DNA of 64,000 nt from positions 672,416-736,415 of the forward strand of contig NZ_DS990556.1 of NCBI RefSeq assembly GCF_000155635.1, given 5' to 3'. Positions 38,622 to 48,569 of this stretch are shown here, piece by piece. The first letter of the stretch is position 1; each line of letters begins with the position of its first letter. The DNA comes from Cyanobium sp. PCC 7001 (lineage in GTDB: Bacteria; Cyanobacteriota; Cyanobacteriia; PCC-6307; Cyanobiaceae). A model generated the notes under the pieces. That model saw nothing but the letters and a program-made list of their open reading frames with translations. It was not told the DNA's origin and did no database searches. The position numbers and the translations under genes were made by a program.

Positions 38622-39016
38622 CAGCCGTGGGGCTCGGGGGGCAGCAGGCCGCCGGGCATGGCAGGGGGGTCGGGCCAGACCATCGGCGGCAGGTCCACAC
38701 CGCTGCTGCGCAGCCGGGCCGAGAGGGACCACAGCTGCATCACCAGCTGGTGCCAGGGTGCCAGCGAGTCCATGCCCAGGGCCATCGGCACCGGAGCGGC
38801 CTGGCGGAGGCTGGAGGCCGCTGCCAGCTGGCTGTTGGCTTCCGCGAGCCGCTGGCGCAGGGCACGCCGTTCCTGCGGTGCCATCACCTCGTCGGGGCAC
38901 AGTTCGAGCAGCAGCTCACCGCGGCTGAACCACACGCGGAAATCGGCCAGCAACGACCCCAGCAGGTGGTCGAGCAGATCGGCGGCGGGCTCCTGGGGCG
39001 AGGAGGAGGGGCTCAT
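38621..39016 (-). CDS. DUF2605 family protein
   Basis: 131 residues. The start LLDHLLGSLLADFRVWFSRG followed by ELLLELCPDEVMAPQERR fits the small cyanobacterial DUF2605 family. A region rich in Ala and Leu and a Pro-rich tail follow. It is soluble and helical, without signal peptide. It precedes the TM2 gene with ATGA overlap; this pairing suggests a joint role in the envelope, which is inference. Confidence 0.72.
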   Translation of the reverse strand: MSPSSSPQEPAADLLDHLLGSLLADFRVWFSRGELLLELCPDEVMAPQERRALRQRLAEANSQLAAASSLRQAAPVPMALGMDSLAPWHQLVMQLWSLSARLRSSGVDLPPMVWPDPPAMPGGLLPPEPHG

Positions 39017-39071
39017 GAAATCAGCCTAGAAGGGCTGCGTAGGATCAGTCTTCACCACTCCCTGACGCATC

Positions 39072-40931
39072 GTGCCCGCTTCCGCGCCCGCATCCCGCCC
39101 CCATCAGGATGCGAGCGGGACCGGCACCGGGGCCGAGGCGACGCCGGCGCTCACCCTGCCCAGGACCAGCGAGAGCGAGGCGCTGCTGCGGATCCGCCAT
39201 TCCATGAGCCATGTGATGGCCATGGCGGTGCAGAAGCTGTTTCCGAAGGCCCAGGTCACGATCGGGCCCTGGACCGAGACGGGCTTCTACTACGACTTCG
39301 ACAGTCCCGACCCCTTCAGCGAGGCCGACCTCAAGGCCATCAAGAAGGAGATGATCCGGATCATCAACCGGAAGCTGCCGCTCGAGCGCCTCGAGGTGAG
39401 CCGCGCCGAGGCCGAGGCGCGAATCCAGGCCCAGAACGAGCCCTACAAGCTCGAGATCCTGGCGGGAATCACCGAGCCCATCACCCTCTACACCCTGGGT
39501 GAGGAGTGGTGGGACCTCTGCGCCGGCCCCCATGTGGCCAACACCGGTGAACTCAACCCCCGGGCCTTCGATCTGGAGAGCGTGGCGGGCGCCTACTGGC
39601 GCGGTGACGAGAACAACGCCCAGCTCCAGCGCATCTACGGCACCGCCTGGGAAACCCCCGAACAGCTGGCGGAATACAAGCGCCGCCAGGAGGAGGCCAG
39701 GCGCCGCGACCACCGCCGCCTCGGCACCGACCTGGACCTGTTCTCGATCGAGGACGAGGCCGGCGCGGGCCTGGTGTTCTGGCACCCGCGGGGTGCGCGC
39801 ATGCGGCTGGAGATCGAGAACTTCTGGAGGGAGGCGCACTTCGCGGCCGGCTACGAGCTGCTCTACACCCCCCACGTGGCCGACATCGGCCTCTGGAAGA
39901 CCTCCGGACACCTCGACTTCTACAGCGAGAGCATGTTCGGACCGATGCAGGTGGATGAGCGGGAATACCAGCTCAAGCCGATGAACTGCCCGTTCCACGT
40001 GCTCACGTACGCCAGCACGCTGCGGAGTTACCGGGAGCTGCCGATCCGCTGGGCCGAGCTGGGCACCGTGTACCGCTACGAGCGGCCCGGGGTGATGCAC
40101 GGCCTGATGCGGGTGCGGGGCTTCACCCAGGACGACGCCCACGTGTTCTGTCTGCCCGAGCAGATCAGCGACGAGATCCTGGCGATTCTCGATCTCACGG
40201 AGAGAATCCTTTCCCGGTTCGATTTCCGCAGCTACGAGATCAACCTCTCCACCCGGCCGGAGAAGTCGATCGGTGAGGACGCCGTGTGGCAGCTCGCCAC
40301 CCAGGGCCTGATCGAGGCTCTGGATCGCAAGGGCTGGGCCTACAAGGTGGACGAGGGCGGCGGTGCCTTCTACGGGCCGAAGATCGACCTCAAGATCGAG
40401 GATGCGATCGGCCGGATGTGGCAGTGCTCCACGATCCAGCTGGATTTCAACCTGCCCGAGCGCTTCGACCTCCACTACGTGGCCGCCGATGGCTCCCGGC
40501 AGCGGCCGATCATGATTCACCGCGCCATCTTCGGCTCGCTGGAACGGTTCTTCGGGATCATGACCGAGAACTACGCCGGCGATTTCCCCTTCTGGCTGGC
40601 CCCCGAGCAGATCCGCCTGTTGCCCGTCACCGACGAGGTGCGTCCCTACGCCGAGGAACTGCTGGGTCAGCTCAAGGGCGCCGGCGTGCGCGCCAGCGTC
40701 GACCATTCGGGGGATCGCCTCGGCAAGCTGATCCGCAACGGCGAGCAGATGAAGATCCCCGTGCTCGGGGTGATCGGCGCCAAGGAGGCCGAGACGGGGA
40801 GCGTGAGCCTGCGCAGCCGTCGGGATGGCGATCTGGGCTGTGTGGCCGCCTCGACCCTGCTGGAGGCCGCCCTGCGGGCCAACCAGGACCGGGCGGCGGG
40901 GCTGGCCCTCACGGCCGTCGCCGAAGCCTGA
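39072..40931 (+). CDS. thrS: Threonyl-tRNA synthetase
   Basis: 619-residue class II synthetase for tRNA-Thr. The order is: the N2 editing domain with RIRHSMSHVMAMAV and DLCAGPHV, the catalytic core with zinc ligand Cys in LKPMNCPFHVLTYAS, RYERPGVMHGLMRVRGFTQDD and the motif 3 region IMIHRAIFGSLERFFGI, then an anticodon domain (RLLPVTDEVRPYAEELL). The usual TGS domain at the N-terminus is absent, as in other cyanobacterial ThrRS. About 30 variable residues precede the editing domain. GTG at 39072. Confidence 0.97.
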   Translation: MPASAPASRPHQDASGTGTGAEATPALTLPRTSESEALLRIRHSMSHVMAMAVQKLFPKAQVTIGPWTETGFYYDFDSPDPFSEADLKAIKKEMIRIINRKLPLERLEVSRAEAEARIQAQNEPYKLEILAGITEPITLYTLGEEWWDLCAGPHVANTGELNPRAFDLESVAGAYWRGDENNAQLQRIYGTAWETPEQLAEYKRRQEEARRRDHRRLGTDLDLFSIEDEAGAGLVFWHPRGARMRLEIENFWREAHFAAGYELLYTPHVADIGLWKTSGHLDFYSESMFGPMQVDEREYQLKPMNCPFHVLTYASTLRSYRELPIRWAELGTVYRYERPGVMHGLMRVRGFTQDDAHVFCLPEQISDEILAILDLTERILSRFDFRSYEINLSTRPEKSIGEDAVWQLATQGLIEALDRKGWAYKVDEGGGAFYGPKIDLKIEDAIGRMWQCSTIQLDFNLPERFDLHYVAADGSRQRPIMIHRAIFGSLERFFGIMTENYAGDFPFWLAPEQIRLLPVTDEVRPYAEELLGQLKGAGVRASVDHSGDRLGKLIRNGEQMKIPVLGVIGAKEAETGSVSLRSRRDGDLGCVAASTLLEAALRANQDRAAGLALTAVAEA

Positions 40932-40933
40932 GG

Positions 40934-41932
40934 ATGCACGCAGACGCGCAGCCCCTCAGCCTGCTGGCGGGCGACATCGGTGGCACCAAGACCCTGCTGG
41001 CGCTCTACGCCAGCCATGGCGACCAGCTGGAGCTGCAGCGCAGCGAGCGCTACGTCTCGGCCGACTGGCCCGATCTGGCCCCGATGGTGCAGGACTTCCT
41101 GGGTGGCGCGTCTCCTCCTGCCGCCGCCTGCTTCGCCGTGGCCGGGCCCGTGGAGGGTGAGCGGGCGCGCCTCACCAACCTGCCCTGGGAACTGTCGGAA
41201 TCGAACCTCAGCCAACACACCGGCATCGGCCGGGTGGATCTGGTGAACGACTTTGCCGTGCTGATCTACGGCCTGCCCCACCTGCAGCCGCAGCAGCAGG
41301 CCTGCATCCATGCAGGCAGCGCCCAGGACGGCGAACCCCTGCTGGTGCTCGGCGCCGGCACCGGCCTGGGGGTGGCCTTCGGGCTGCCGGGCCCGCAGGG
41401 GCTCACCGCCGTGGCCAGCGAGGCGGCCCATGCCGAATTCGCGCCCCGCTCGGAGCAGGAATGGGCGCTCAAGCAATGGCTGCAGCGGGATCTGGGGGTG
41501 GAGCGCCTCTCGATCGAGCGGGTGGTGAGCGGAACGGGCCTGGGCCATGTGGCCCGCTGGCTGCTCCAGGAGCACGACCCCGAAGGCTGCCATCCCCTCC
41601 GCCAGGCCGGCGACGATCTGCCTGCGGCCACTGCCGCCGCCGCCGCGGAGGGCGATCCCATCGCCAGCGAGGCCCTGGCGCTCTGGCTCGGGGCCTACGG
41701 CAGCGTCTGCGGAGACCTGGCCCTGGCAGCTCTGGCCAGGGGAGGGATCTGGCTGGCGGGCGGCACCGCCGGCAAGTTGCTGGAGCCGCTGAAGGGCAGC
41801 GGTTTCCGCCAGGCCTTCCTCGCCAAGGGCAGGCTCGCGCGCCTGCTGGACGCCATTCCGATCACGGCGGTGATCGATCCGGCCATCGGTCAGTTCAGCG
41901 CCGCCTGCCGCGCCCGGATGCTGGTGAGCTGA
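40934..41932 (+). CDS. glk: Glucokinase (Glk family)
   Basis: 332-residue kinase that phosphorylates glucose with ATP in the cytoplasm. LLAGDIGGTKTLLALY is the phosphate-binding loop (residues 10-25), LVNDFAVLIYGLP carries the catalytic Asp, LGAGTGLGVAF is the second phosphate motif, and SEAAHAEFAPR holds sugar-contacting residues. It begins 2 bases after the thrS stop. A second, ROK-type sugar kinase gene lies at 53.8-54.7 kb. Confidence 0.95.
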   Translation: MHADAQPLSLLAGDIGGTKTLLALYASHGDQLELQRSERYVSADWPDLAPMVQDFLGGASPPAAACFAVAGPVEGERARLTNLPWELSESNLSQHTGIGRVDLVNDFAVLIYGLPHLQPQQQACIHAGSAQDGEPLLVLGAGTGLGVAFGLPGPQGLTAVASEAAHAEFAPRSEQEWALKQWLQRDLGVERLSIERVVSGTGLGHVARWLLQEHDPEGCHPLRQAGDDLPAATAAAAAEGDPIASEALALWLGAYGSVCGDLALAALARGGIWLAGGTAGKLLEPLKGSGFRQAFLAKGRLARLLDAIPITAVIDPAIGQFSAACRARMLVS

Positions 41933-41960
41933 GACACTGGGGCGAGCCGGAGTCATACCG

Positions 41961-42935
41961 ATGGTGCGCCCCCGCATCGGCCAAGGGGTTGTGGTGCACG
42001 TGCCTGCCACCACCGCGAACCTGGGACCCGGCTTCGACTGCCTCGGGGCGGCCCTCGCGCTCGACAACGTATTCGAGATGCGCTGCATCGAGGGCGGCAG
42101 TTCCCGCTTCGACCTCATCATCGAAGGTCCCGAGGGTTCCCACCTGCGCGGCGGGCCGGACAACCTCGTGTACCGCTCCGCTCAGCGGGTGTGGAAGGAG
42201 GCCCAGGAGGAACCGGTGGGGCTGGAGGCGCGGGTGCGGCTGGCGGTACCGCCGGCCCGGGGTCTGGGCAGCAGCGCCACGGCGATCGTGGCCGGGCTGA
42301 TGGGGGCGAACGCCCTGGTGGGGGAGCCGCTGAGCAAGGAGAAACTGCTGGAGCTGGCGATCGACATCGAGGGCCATCCCGACAACGTGGTGCCGTCACT
42401 CGTGGGCGGTCTGTGCATGACCGCCAAGGCGGCCTCGCACCGCTGGCGGGTGGTGCGCTGCGAGTGGGCCCCCGAGGTGGTGGCTGTGGTGGCGATCCCG
42501 GCCATCCGGCTCACCACCAGCGAGGCCCGGCGTGCCATGCCCAAGGCCATCCCGGTGGGCGACGCCGTGACCAACCTCGGAGCCCTGACCCTGCTGCTGC
42601 AGGGGCTGCGCACGGGCAACGGCGATCTGATCACTGACGGCATGCACGACCGGCTGCACGAGCCCTACCGCTGGGGGCTGATCGCCGGAGGCCGCCAGGT
42701 GCGGGAGGCCGCCCTGGAGGCCGGGGCCTGGGGGTGCGTGATCAGTGGCGCCGGCCCCAGCCTGCTGGCCCTGTGTCCGGCCGGTGACGTGGCGGAGGAG
42801 GTGCGCCGGGCGATGGTGCGGGCCTGGTACCACGCTGGTGTGGAATCGCGCGCCGAGGTGCTCCAGGTGCAGCAGGAGGGCACCCACTGGCAGCCCCTGC
42901 CCGATCGGGTGCCGGCCGCGGGCGGCGCCGGATGA
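41961..42935 (+). CDS. thrB: Homoserine kinase
   Basis: 324-residue GHMP kinase that makes O-phosphohomoserine for threonine synthesis. VHVPATTANLGPGFDCLGAAL is the N-terminal motif, the ATP loop is VPPARGLGSSATAIVAGL, and GCVISGAGPSLLALC is the C-terminal motif. It starts 28 bases after glk. It lies close to thrS, but no leader peptide is visible. Confidence 0.96.
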   Translation: MVRPRIGQGVVVHVPATTANLGPGFDCLGAALALDNVFEMRCIEGGSSRFDLIIEGPEGSHLRGGPDNLVYRSAQRVWKEAQEEPVGLEARVRLAVPPARGLGSSATAIVAGLMGANALVGEPLSKEKLLELAIDIEGHPDNVVPSLVGGLCMTAKAASHRWRVVRCEWAPEVVAVVAIPAIRLTTSEARRAMPKAIPVGDAVTNLGALTLLLQGLRTGNGDLITDGMHDRLHEPYRWGLIAGGRQVREAALEAGAWGCVISGAGPSLLALCPAGDVAEEVRRAMVRAWYHAGVESRAEVLQVQQEGTHWQPLPDRVPAAGGAG

Positions 42936-43012
42936 GCGGCGGCGCCTGAGTACATCTACCCAGCCGCCATCGCGAGACTGATAAGTTGCACCACACCATG
43001 ATTTGATTCGGG

Positions 43013-44626
43013 ATGGACGCCAACCTGGCTCAGCTGGTCGCGTCCTTCCCGCTGTCCTTCGGGCTGTCCTTCGGGGCCCTCCCCCTCCAAGCCGCCGCCT
43101 TCCCCTGGCTCAGCCTGATCGTGCTGCTGCCGGCGGCCATGGCTCTGCTGATGCCCCTGCTGCCCGGGGATGGCAGCGATCCCCGCTGGCCCCGCACCCT
43201 GGCGCTGGGAACGCTCCTGGTGGATCTGGGGCTGATGCTCGTGTGCTTCAGCCAGCGGTTCGACGGCGGCAGCAGTGGCCTGCAACTGGTGGAGCGGGTC
43301 AGCTGGGTGCCGGCCCTCGGCCTGGAATGGTCCCTGGGAGCGGACGGACTCTCGGCCCCGCTGGTGGTGCTCTCCGGCCTGGTGACCCTGCTCTCGGTGG
43401 CGGCCAGCTGGAACATCAACCGCAAGACCCGGCTCTACTTCGCCCTGATGCTGGTGCAGGCCTCGGCCCAGGGCCTGGTGTTCCTCTCCCAGGATTTCCT
43501 CCTCTTCTTCCTGGCCTGGGAGCTGGAGCTGGTGCCCGTCTACCTGCTGATCGCCATCTGGGGAGGGCAGCAGCGCCAGTACGCCGCCACCAAGTTCATC
43601 CTCTACACGGCCACCGCGTCCCTGCTGATCCTGGTGAGTGGCCTGGCCCTGGCCTTCTCCGGCGACAGCTTCAGCTTCAACCTCTCCGACCTGGCAGCCC
43701 GCAGCCCCGGAGGAGTGTTCGGCCTGCTCTGCTACGCCGGCTTCCTGATCGGTTTCGGCGTGAAGCTGCCGATGTTCCCGCTCCATACCTGGCTGCCCGA
43801 TGCCCACGGCGAAGCCAACGCGCCCGTTTCGATGCTGCTGGCGGGGGTGCTGCTGAAGATGGGGGGCTATGCCCTGATGCGCTTCAACGTGCAGATGCTG
43901 CCGGAGGCCCACCTCACCCTGGCACCGGCCCTGATCGTGCTGGGCATCGTCAACATCGTGTACGGCGCCCTCAACGCCTTCGCCCAGGACAACGTGAAGC
44001 GGCGCATCGCCTGCAGCTCGGTGAGCCACATGGGCTTCGTGCTGCTGGGCATCGGTGCGATCGATGCCCTGGGCATGAGCGGGGCGATGCTGCAGATGAT
44101 CAGCCACGGCCTGATCGCCGCCGCCATGTTCTTCGTCACCGGCGTGTTCTACGAGCGCACCAAGACACTCTCCATTCCCAACATGGGTGGATTGGCCAAG
44201 GCGCTGCCGATCACGTTCGCCTTCTTCCTCGCCAGTTCCCTGGCCTCCCTCGCCCTGCCCGGCATGAGCGGCTTCGTGAGCGAGATCACCGTGTTCCTCG
44301 GCATCACCGCCAACGACGGCTTCACCACCGGCTTCCGCGTGATCACGATCGTGCTCGCCGCCATCGGCCTGGTGCTCACGCCGGTGTACCTGCTGAGCCT
44401 CTGCCGGCGGGTGTTCTTCGGGCCGAGGATTCCCGCCCTCGCGGTGGTGGGCGACATGAAGCCCCGGGAGCTGCTGATCGGCCTCACCCTGCTGGTGCCC
44501 ACCCTGGTGATCGGCTTCTGGCCGCGGGTCGCCATCGACTTCTACGAAGCCAGCACCAACGCTCTCGCCAGCCAGCTGGCCAGTGTCAGCAGCATCGCCC
44601 TGGACGGATTGCCCCCCATCGGCTGA
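43013..44626 (+). CDS. ndhD: NAD(P)H-quinone oxidoreductase chain 4 (NdhD)
   Basis: 537-residue antiporter-like subunit of the NDH-1 complex in the thylakoid and plasma membrane, used in respiration and cyclic electron flow. About 14 membrane segments can be seen. The proton-channel residues are in [21 protein letters not shown] (Glu) and [14 protein letters not shown] (Lys). [22 protein letters not shown] and GGYALMRFN are typical of NdhD. The sequence is closer to the NdhD1/D2 branch than to the CO2-uptake forms, a judgement from overall feel that needs a tree. Confidence 0.95.
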   Translation: MDANLAQLVASFPLSFGLSFGALPLQAAAFPWLSLIVLLPAAMALLMPLLPGDGSDPRWPRTLALGTLLVDLGLMLVCFSQRFDGGSSGLQLVERVSWVPALGLEWSLGADGLSAPLVVLSGLVTLLSVAASWNINRKTRLYFALMLVQASAQGLVFLSQDFLLFFLAWELELVPVYLLIAIWGGQQRQYAATKFILYTATASLLILVSGLALAFSGDSFSFNLSDLAARSPGGVFGLLCYAGFLIGFGVKLPMFPLHTWLPDAHGEANAPVSMLLAGVLLKMGGYALMRFNVQMLPEAHLTLAPALIVLGIVNIVYGALNAFAQDNVKRRIACSSVSHMGFVLLGIGAIDALGMSGAMLQMISHGLIAAAMFFVTGVFYERTKTLSIPNMGGLAKALPITFAFFLASSLASLALPGMSGFVSEITVFLGITANDGFTTGFRVITIVLAAIGLVLTPVYLLSLCRRVFFGPRIPALAVVGDMKPRELLIGLTLLVPTLVIGFWPRVAIDFYEASTNALASQLASVSSIALDGLPPIG

Positions 44627-44677
44627 ACCACGCCGGCGGGCGGCATCCGCTGAAATGGCGTGAGATGACCCCTGGAG

Positions 44678-46798
44678 ATGGGCAACGCCACCGCAGTTCA
44701 GCCCCTGCTCGCCGGCCAGGGTCTGCCGGCCTTCGAAGCCATCACCCCGGAGCAGATCAACGCGGCCATGCCCCGGTTGCTGGAGGAGCTCGACGCGGAG
44801 CTCACGGCGCTGGAACACCGGCTCGAGCAGCAGCCGGCCCAGCCTGAGGCCGCGCTGCACTGGGAGAGCGTGATGGATCCGCTCCAGCGCCTCGGCGAGC
44901 GGCTGCGCTGGAGCTGGGGGGTAGTGAGCCACCTGCACGGCGTGTGCAACAGCCCCGAGTTGCGGGAGGCCTACCAGCAGCAGCAGCCGGCCGTGGTGGC
45001 CTTCGGCAGTCGCGCCGGCCAGAGCCGGGTGGTGTACCGGGCCCTGGAGACGCTGGCCCAGCAGCACGCCGCCAGCCAGCCCGGTGATCCTGCGCACCTC
45101 GATCCCACCCAGCTGCGCATCCTGGAAGCGGAGCGCCTCGACATGCAGCTGCGCGGCGTGGGGCTGGAGGGGGCCGAGCAGGATGCCTTCAACGCCGCCA
45201 CCGCCGAGCTGGCCAGCCTGGCGAGCACCTTCGGCAACCACGTGCTCGATGCCACCAACGGCTGGAGCCTCACCCTCACCCGCGAGGAGGAGCTGGCCGG
45301 GCTGCCGGACAGCCTGCGCGAGCTGCTGGCCCAGGCCGCGCGGGAAGCCGGGGAGGAGGGCTGGCGCCTGGGGCTGGACATGCCACGGGTGGTGCCGTTC
45401 CTGAAGTACAGCCAGCGGCGGGACCTGCGCGAAACCGTCTACCGCGCCCATGTGAGCCGAGCCTCCAGCGGTGAGCTCGACAACGGCCCGCTGATCGAGC
45501 GGATCCTCACCCTCAAGCGGGACCAGGCGCGCCGCCTGGGCTACGCCAACTGGGCCGAGGTGAGCCTGGCCACGAAGATGGCCGGATCCGTGGCGGACGT
45601 GGAGCAGCTGCTTGAAGAACTGCGGGCGGCGGCGTTCCCGGTGGCCGAGGCGGAGCTGGAGGCCCTCAGAGCCTGTGCCCGGCGCCATGGCGCCCCCGAA
45701 GCCGACGCCCTCAGACCCTGGGACGTGAGCTACTGGGCCGAGGTGCTGCGCCGGGAATCGTTCGACCTCGATGCCGAGGCCCTGCGTCCCTGGTTCCCAC
45801 TCGAGCAGGTGCTGCAGGGCCTGTTCGGCCTCTGCCAGCGCCTGTTCGACATCCGCATCGTGAGCACCGAAGGGGAGGCGCCCCTCTGGCATCCCGATGT
45901 GCGCTACTTCCGGGTGCTGGATGCCGGCAACGGCACCCCCCTGGCCGGCTTCTACCTCGATCCCTACAGCCGGCCGGGCAGCAAGCGCGGCGGCGCCTGG
46001 ATGGACGAATGCCTGGGCCGCTCGAGCACCCCATCCGGCGAGACCGTGCTGCCGGTGGCCTACCTGATCTGCAACCAGAGCCCGCCCGTGGGGGACACCC
46101 CCAGCCTGATGACCTTCGAGGAGGTGGAGACCCTGTTCCACGAGTTCGGCCACGGACTCCAGCACATGCTCACCACCGTGGAGCGGGCCCAGGCCGCCGG
46201 CATCAACAACGTGGAGTGGGATGCGGTGGAGCTGCCCAGCCAGTTCATGGAGAACTGGTGCTACGACCGGGCCACGCTGATGGGAATGGCGCGCCACTGG
46301 CGAAGCGGCGAGCCCCTGCCGGAACGGGAATACGAGAAGCTCCTGGCCGCCCGCACCTTCATGGGGGGCACCGCCACCCTGCGCCAGGTGCACTTCGCCC
46401 TCACCGACCTGCGCCTCCACAGCCAGTGGACGCCGGATGGGGGCCAGAGCCCGGAGCAGCTGCGTCGTGCCATCGCCCGCAGCACCACGGTGCTGGAGCC
46501 GATTCCCGAGGATGCCTTCCTCTGTGCCTTCAGCCACATCTTTGCCGGCGGCTATGCCGCGGGCTACTACTCCTACAAGTGGGCGGAGGTGCTCAGCGCC
46601 GACGCCTTCAGCGCCTTCGAGGAAGTGGGTCTGGAGCAGGAGGAGGCGATCGTGGCCACGGGCCGCCGCTTCCGCGACACGGTTCTCAGCCTGGGGGGCA
46701 GCCGCTCCCCGGCCGAGGTGTTCGAGGCCTTTCGCGGCCGCCAGCCCAGCAGCGAAGCCCTCATCCGTCATTCGGGCCTGGCGGCCTCCAGCGGCTGA
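44678..46798 (+). CDS. M3-family oligopeptidase (PrlC/OpdA-like)
   Basis: 706-residue cytoplasmic zinc metallopeptidase that degrades short peptides, such as cleaved signal peptides. The zinc site is LFHEFGHGLQHML with the two His and Glu, and the third ligand Glu lies in VEWDAVELPSQFMENW. GGYAAGYYSYKWAEVLSADAF is the C-terminal family motif. ATG at 44678 gives GNATAVQPLLAGQGLPAFEA, a normal OpdA-type start. It follows ndhD after about 50 bases. Confidence 0.94.
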   Translation: MGNATAVQPLLAGQGLPAFEAITPEQINAAMPRLLEELDAELTALEHRLEQQPAQPEAALHWESVMDPLQRLGERLRWSWGVVSHLHGVCNSPELREAYQQQQPAVVAFGSRAGQSRVVYRALETLAQQHAASQPGDPAHLDPTQLRILEAERLDMQLRGVGLEGAEQDAFNAATAELASLASTFGNHVLDATNGWSLTLTREEELAGLPDSLRELLAQAAREAGEEGWRLGLDMPRVVPFLKYSQRRDLRETVYRAHVSRASSGELDNGPLIERILTLKRDQARRLGYANWAEVSLATKMAGSVADVEQLLEELRAAAFPVAEAELEALRACARRHGAPEADALRPWDVSYWAEVLRRESFDLDAEALRPWFPLEQVLQGLFGLCQRLFDIRIVSTEGEAPLWHPDVRYFRVLDAGNGTPLAGFYLDPYSRPGSKRGGAWMDECLGRSSTPSGETVLPVAYLICNQSPPVGDTPSLMTFEEVETLFHEFGHGLQHMLTTVERAQAAGINNVEWDAVELPSQFMENWCYDRATLMGMARHWRSGEPLPEREYEKLLAARTFMGGTATLRQVHFALTDLRLHSQWTPDGGQSPEQLRRAIARSTTVLEPIPEDAFLCAFSHIFAGGYAAGYYSYKWAEVLSADAFSAFEEVGLEQEEAIVATGRRFRDTVLSLGGSRSPAEVFEAFRGRQPSSEALIRHSGLAASSG

Positions 46799-46845
46799 AC
46801 CGAGGGGCTGCCGGGCCAGGTCAGCCCCTTGGGCAGGATGGGGCG

Positions 46846-47961
46846 ATGGAGTGCACGCTGAGCGACCTGCGCGGCATCGCCGACCGCTTTGCCCTGCCGG
46901 CAGCGGTGAGCGCCGTCACACCCCTGGGCAACGGCAACGTCAACGACACCTTCAGGGTGGAGACGGAGAGCGGACAGCGTTTCGTGCTGCAGCGCCTCAA
47001 CACCCGCGTGTTTCGCCACCCAGAGCAGGTGATGGCCAACATCGTGGCCCTCAACCGCCATGTGGCCGGCCGGGCCCCCCTGACGGCCACGCCGGAGAGA
47101 CGCTGGGAACTGCCCGAGGCGATTCCGCTGCGCGACGCCACGGCCTTCCAGCTCCGGCATCCGTCGGGGGTGTGGCGGATGCTCAGCCATGTGGACCAGG
47201 CCAACACCCACGACACGGTGCTCCACCTCGACCATGCGGCCGAACTGGGCCGGGGCCTGGGCACCTTCCACCGGCTGATCCACGATCTGCCCTGCCGGCA
47301 GCTGGCCGACACCCTGGAGGGCTTCCACATCACGCCGGGCTACCTGGCCAGCTTCGATCAGGTGCACGCCGGCCTGACGGGGCGGACGCCCCAGCACCGC
47401 TTCGACGCCGATGAGCACCATTGCATCGCCTTCGTGAACCAGAGGCGGGCCCTGGCCGGGGTGCTGGAGCAGGCCAAGGCCGCAGGGGTGCTGCAGCTGC
47501 GGCCGATCCACGGCGATCCGAAGGTCAACAACGTGATGCTCGACACCGCCACCGGTCGCGCCGTGGCCCTGGTGGATCTCGACACGGTGAAGCCCGGGCT
47601 GGTGCACTACGACATCGGGGACTGCCTGCGCTCCGGCTGCAACCCGGCGGGAGAGGAGAGCCGCGATCTGGAGGCGGTGGTGTTCGATCTCGATCGCTGC
47701 CGCGCCATTCTGGGGGGCTATCTGGAGCAGGCCCGCAGTTTCCTCACCGCCGCCGATTTCGACCACCTCCCCGTGGCGGCCCGGTTGATCAGTTTCGAGC
47801 TGGGCCTGCGCTTCTTCACCGATCATCTGGCCGGCAACCGCTACTTCAAGGTGAGCCATCCGCGTCACAACCTCGAACGGGCCCTGGTGCAGTTCCGCCT
47901 CACCGAAAGCATCGAGGCCCAGGACACCGCCCTGAACGCCCTGATCGAGGAGCTGCGCTGA
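46846..47961 (+). CDS. Phosphotransferase-family kinase (APH/N-acetylhexosamine kinase-like)
   Basis: 371-residue kinase-fold protein. GNGNVNDTFRVETESGQRFVLQRLN is split here for length as GNGNVNDTFRV and FVLQRLN (nucleotide loop and lysine). The catalytic loop is IHGDPKVNNVML and the metal-binding Asp is in ALVDLDTVKPG. The layout resembles bacterial N-acetylhexosamine 1-kinases and homoserine-kinase-type APH proteins. A sugar substrate would fit the glycosyltransferase gene two genes on. The stop overlaps the next start (TGATG). Confidence 0.82.
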   Translation: MECTLSDLRGIADRFALPAAVSAVTPLGNGNVNDTFRVETESGQRFVLQRLNTRVFRHPEQVMANIVALNRHVAGRAPLTATPERRWELPEAIPLRDATAFQLRHPSGVWRMLSHVDQANTHDTVLHLDHAAELGRGLGTFHRLIHDLPCRQLADTLEGFHITPGYLASFDQVHAGLTGRTPQHRFDADEHHCIAFVNQRRALAGVLEQAKAAGVLQLRPIHGDPKVNNVMLDTATGRAVALVDLDTVKPGLVHYDIGDCLRSGCNPAGEESRDLEAVVFDLDRCRAILGGYLEQARSFLTAADFDHLPVAARLISFELGLRFFTDHLAGNRYFKVSHPRHNLERALVQFRLTESIEAQDTALNALIEELR

Positions 47962-48569
47962 TGGCGCGCCAGACCTTCCGGCTGGTGCCCTTCGAGGCCG
48001 GCGGACCGGCCGTGACCATCGACGGCCAGCTCACGCTGGCGGCGGCCATGCCGGGGGAGGGCGCTCCGGTGCTGGAGCTGGCGCTGCTGGTGCGCGACCG
48101 GGACCCCGGGGACGGTGCCGGCAACGGTGTGGCCAGCCTGGCCATCCCCGAACTCCTGCCGGACGCCCCCACCGCCGGCGCCGAGGGCCTGCGCCGCGAC
48201 GGGCTCTGGCAGCACACCTGCCTGGAGTGTTTCGTGGGCCCCGCCGGCCAGCCGCACTACCTGGAGTTCAACCTCGCCCCCCACGGCGCCTGGACTGTGT
48301 ACGCCCTCGACGGCTACCGGCAGGGGCTGCGGCCCGCTCCCGACTACCGCAGCCTGCCGTTCCGGTGCACCAGCAGCCCCGAGGGCCTGGAGCTGAATCT
48401 GCGCTGTGCGCTGCCGCGCGGCTGGAAGGCTGTGGCGTGCCTCGACTGGCAGGTGAGTGCCGTGCTGGAAGACCGCCACGGCAGCCTCAGCTACTGGGCG
48501 CTGCGCCATCCCCGCGGGGCCGCGGACTTCCATGACCGGAACCAGTGGGTGCTGGACCAGCCGTTGTGA
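47961..48569 (+). CDS. DOMON-like domain protein
   Basis: 202-residue beta-rich protein with the pattern of cyanobacterial DOMON-like proteins: GLWQHTCLECFVGPAGQPHYLEFNLAP (quoted in parts: LWQHTCLECFVG and YLEFNLAPHGAW), then a C-terminal HPRGAADFHDRNQWVL. DOMON-type sandwiches bind carbohydrate or heme elsewhere; which ligand applies here is unknown. No signal peptide is present, so it is cytoplasmic. It is coupled to the kinase (TGATG) and to the next gene (GTGA). Confidence 0.8.
   Translation: MARQTFRLVPFEAGGPAVTIDGQLTLAAAMPGEGAPVLELALLVRDRDPGDGAGNGVASLAIPELLPDAPTAGAEGLRRDGLWQHTCLECFVGPAGQPHYLEFNLAPHGAWTVYALDGYRQGLRPAPDYRSLPFRCTSSPEGLELNLRCALPRGWKAVACLDWQVSAVLEDRHGSLSYWALRHPRGAADFHDRNQWVLDQPL

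Noticed and set aside
39045-40706. A 553-codon minus-strand ORF opposite thrS
   Set aside because: No protein-like motifs, and the plus strand codes for a complete threonyl-tRNA synthetase.
42956-46771. A 1271-codon minus-strand ORF opposite ndhD and the M3 peptidase
   Set aside because: Its composition is His/Gln/Gly-rich low-complexity, it mirrors two well-recognised genes on the other strand, and it results from the scarcity of stop codons in GC-rich DNA.
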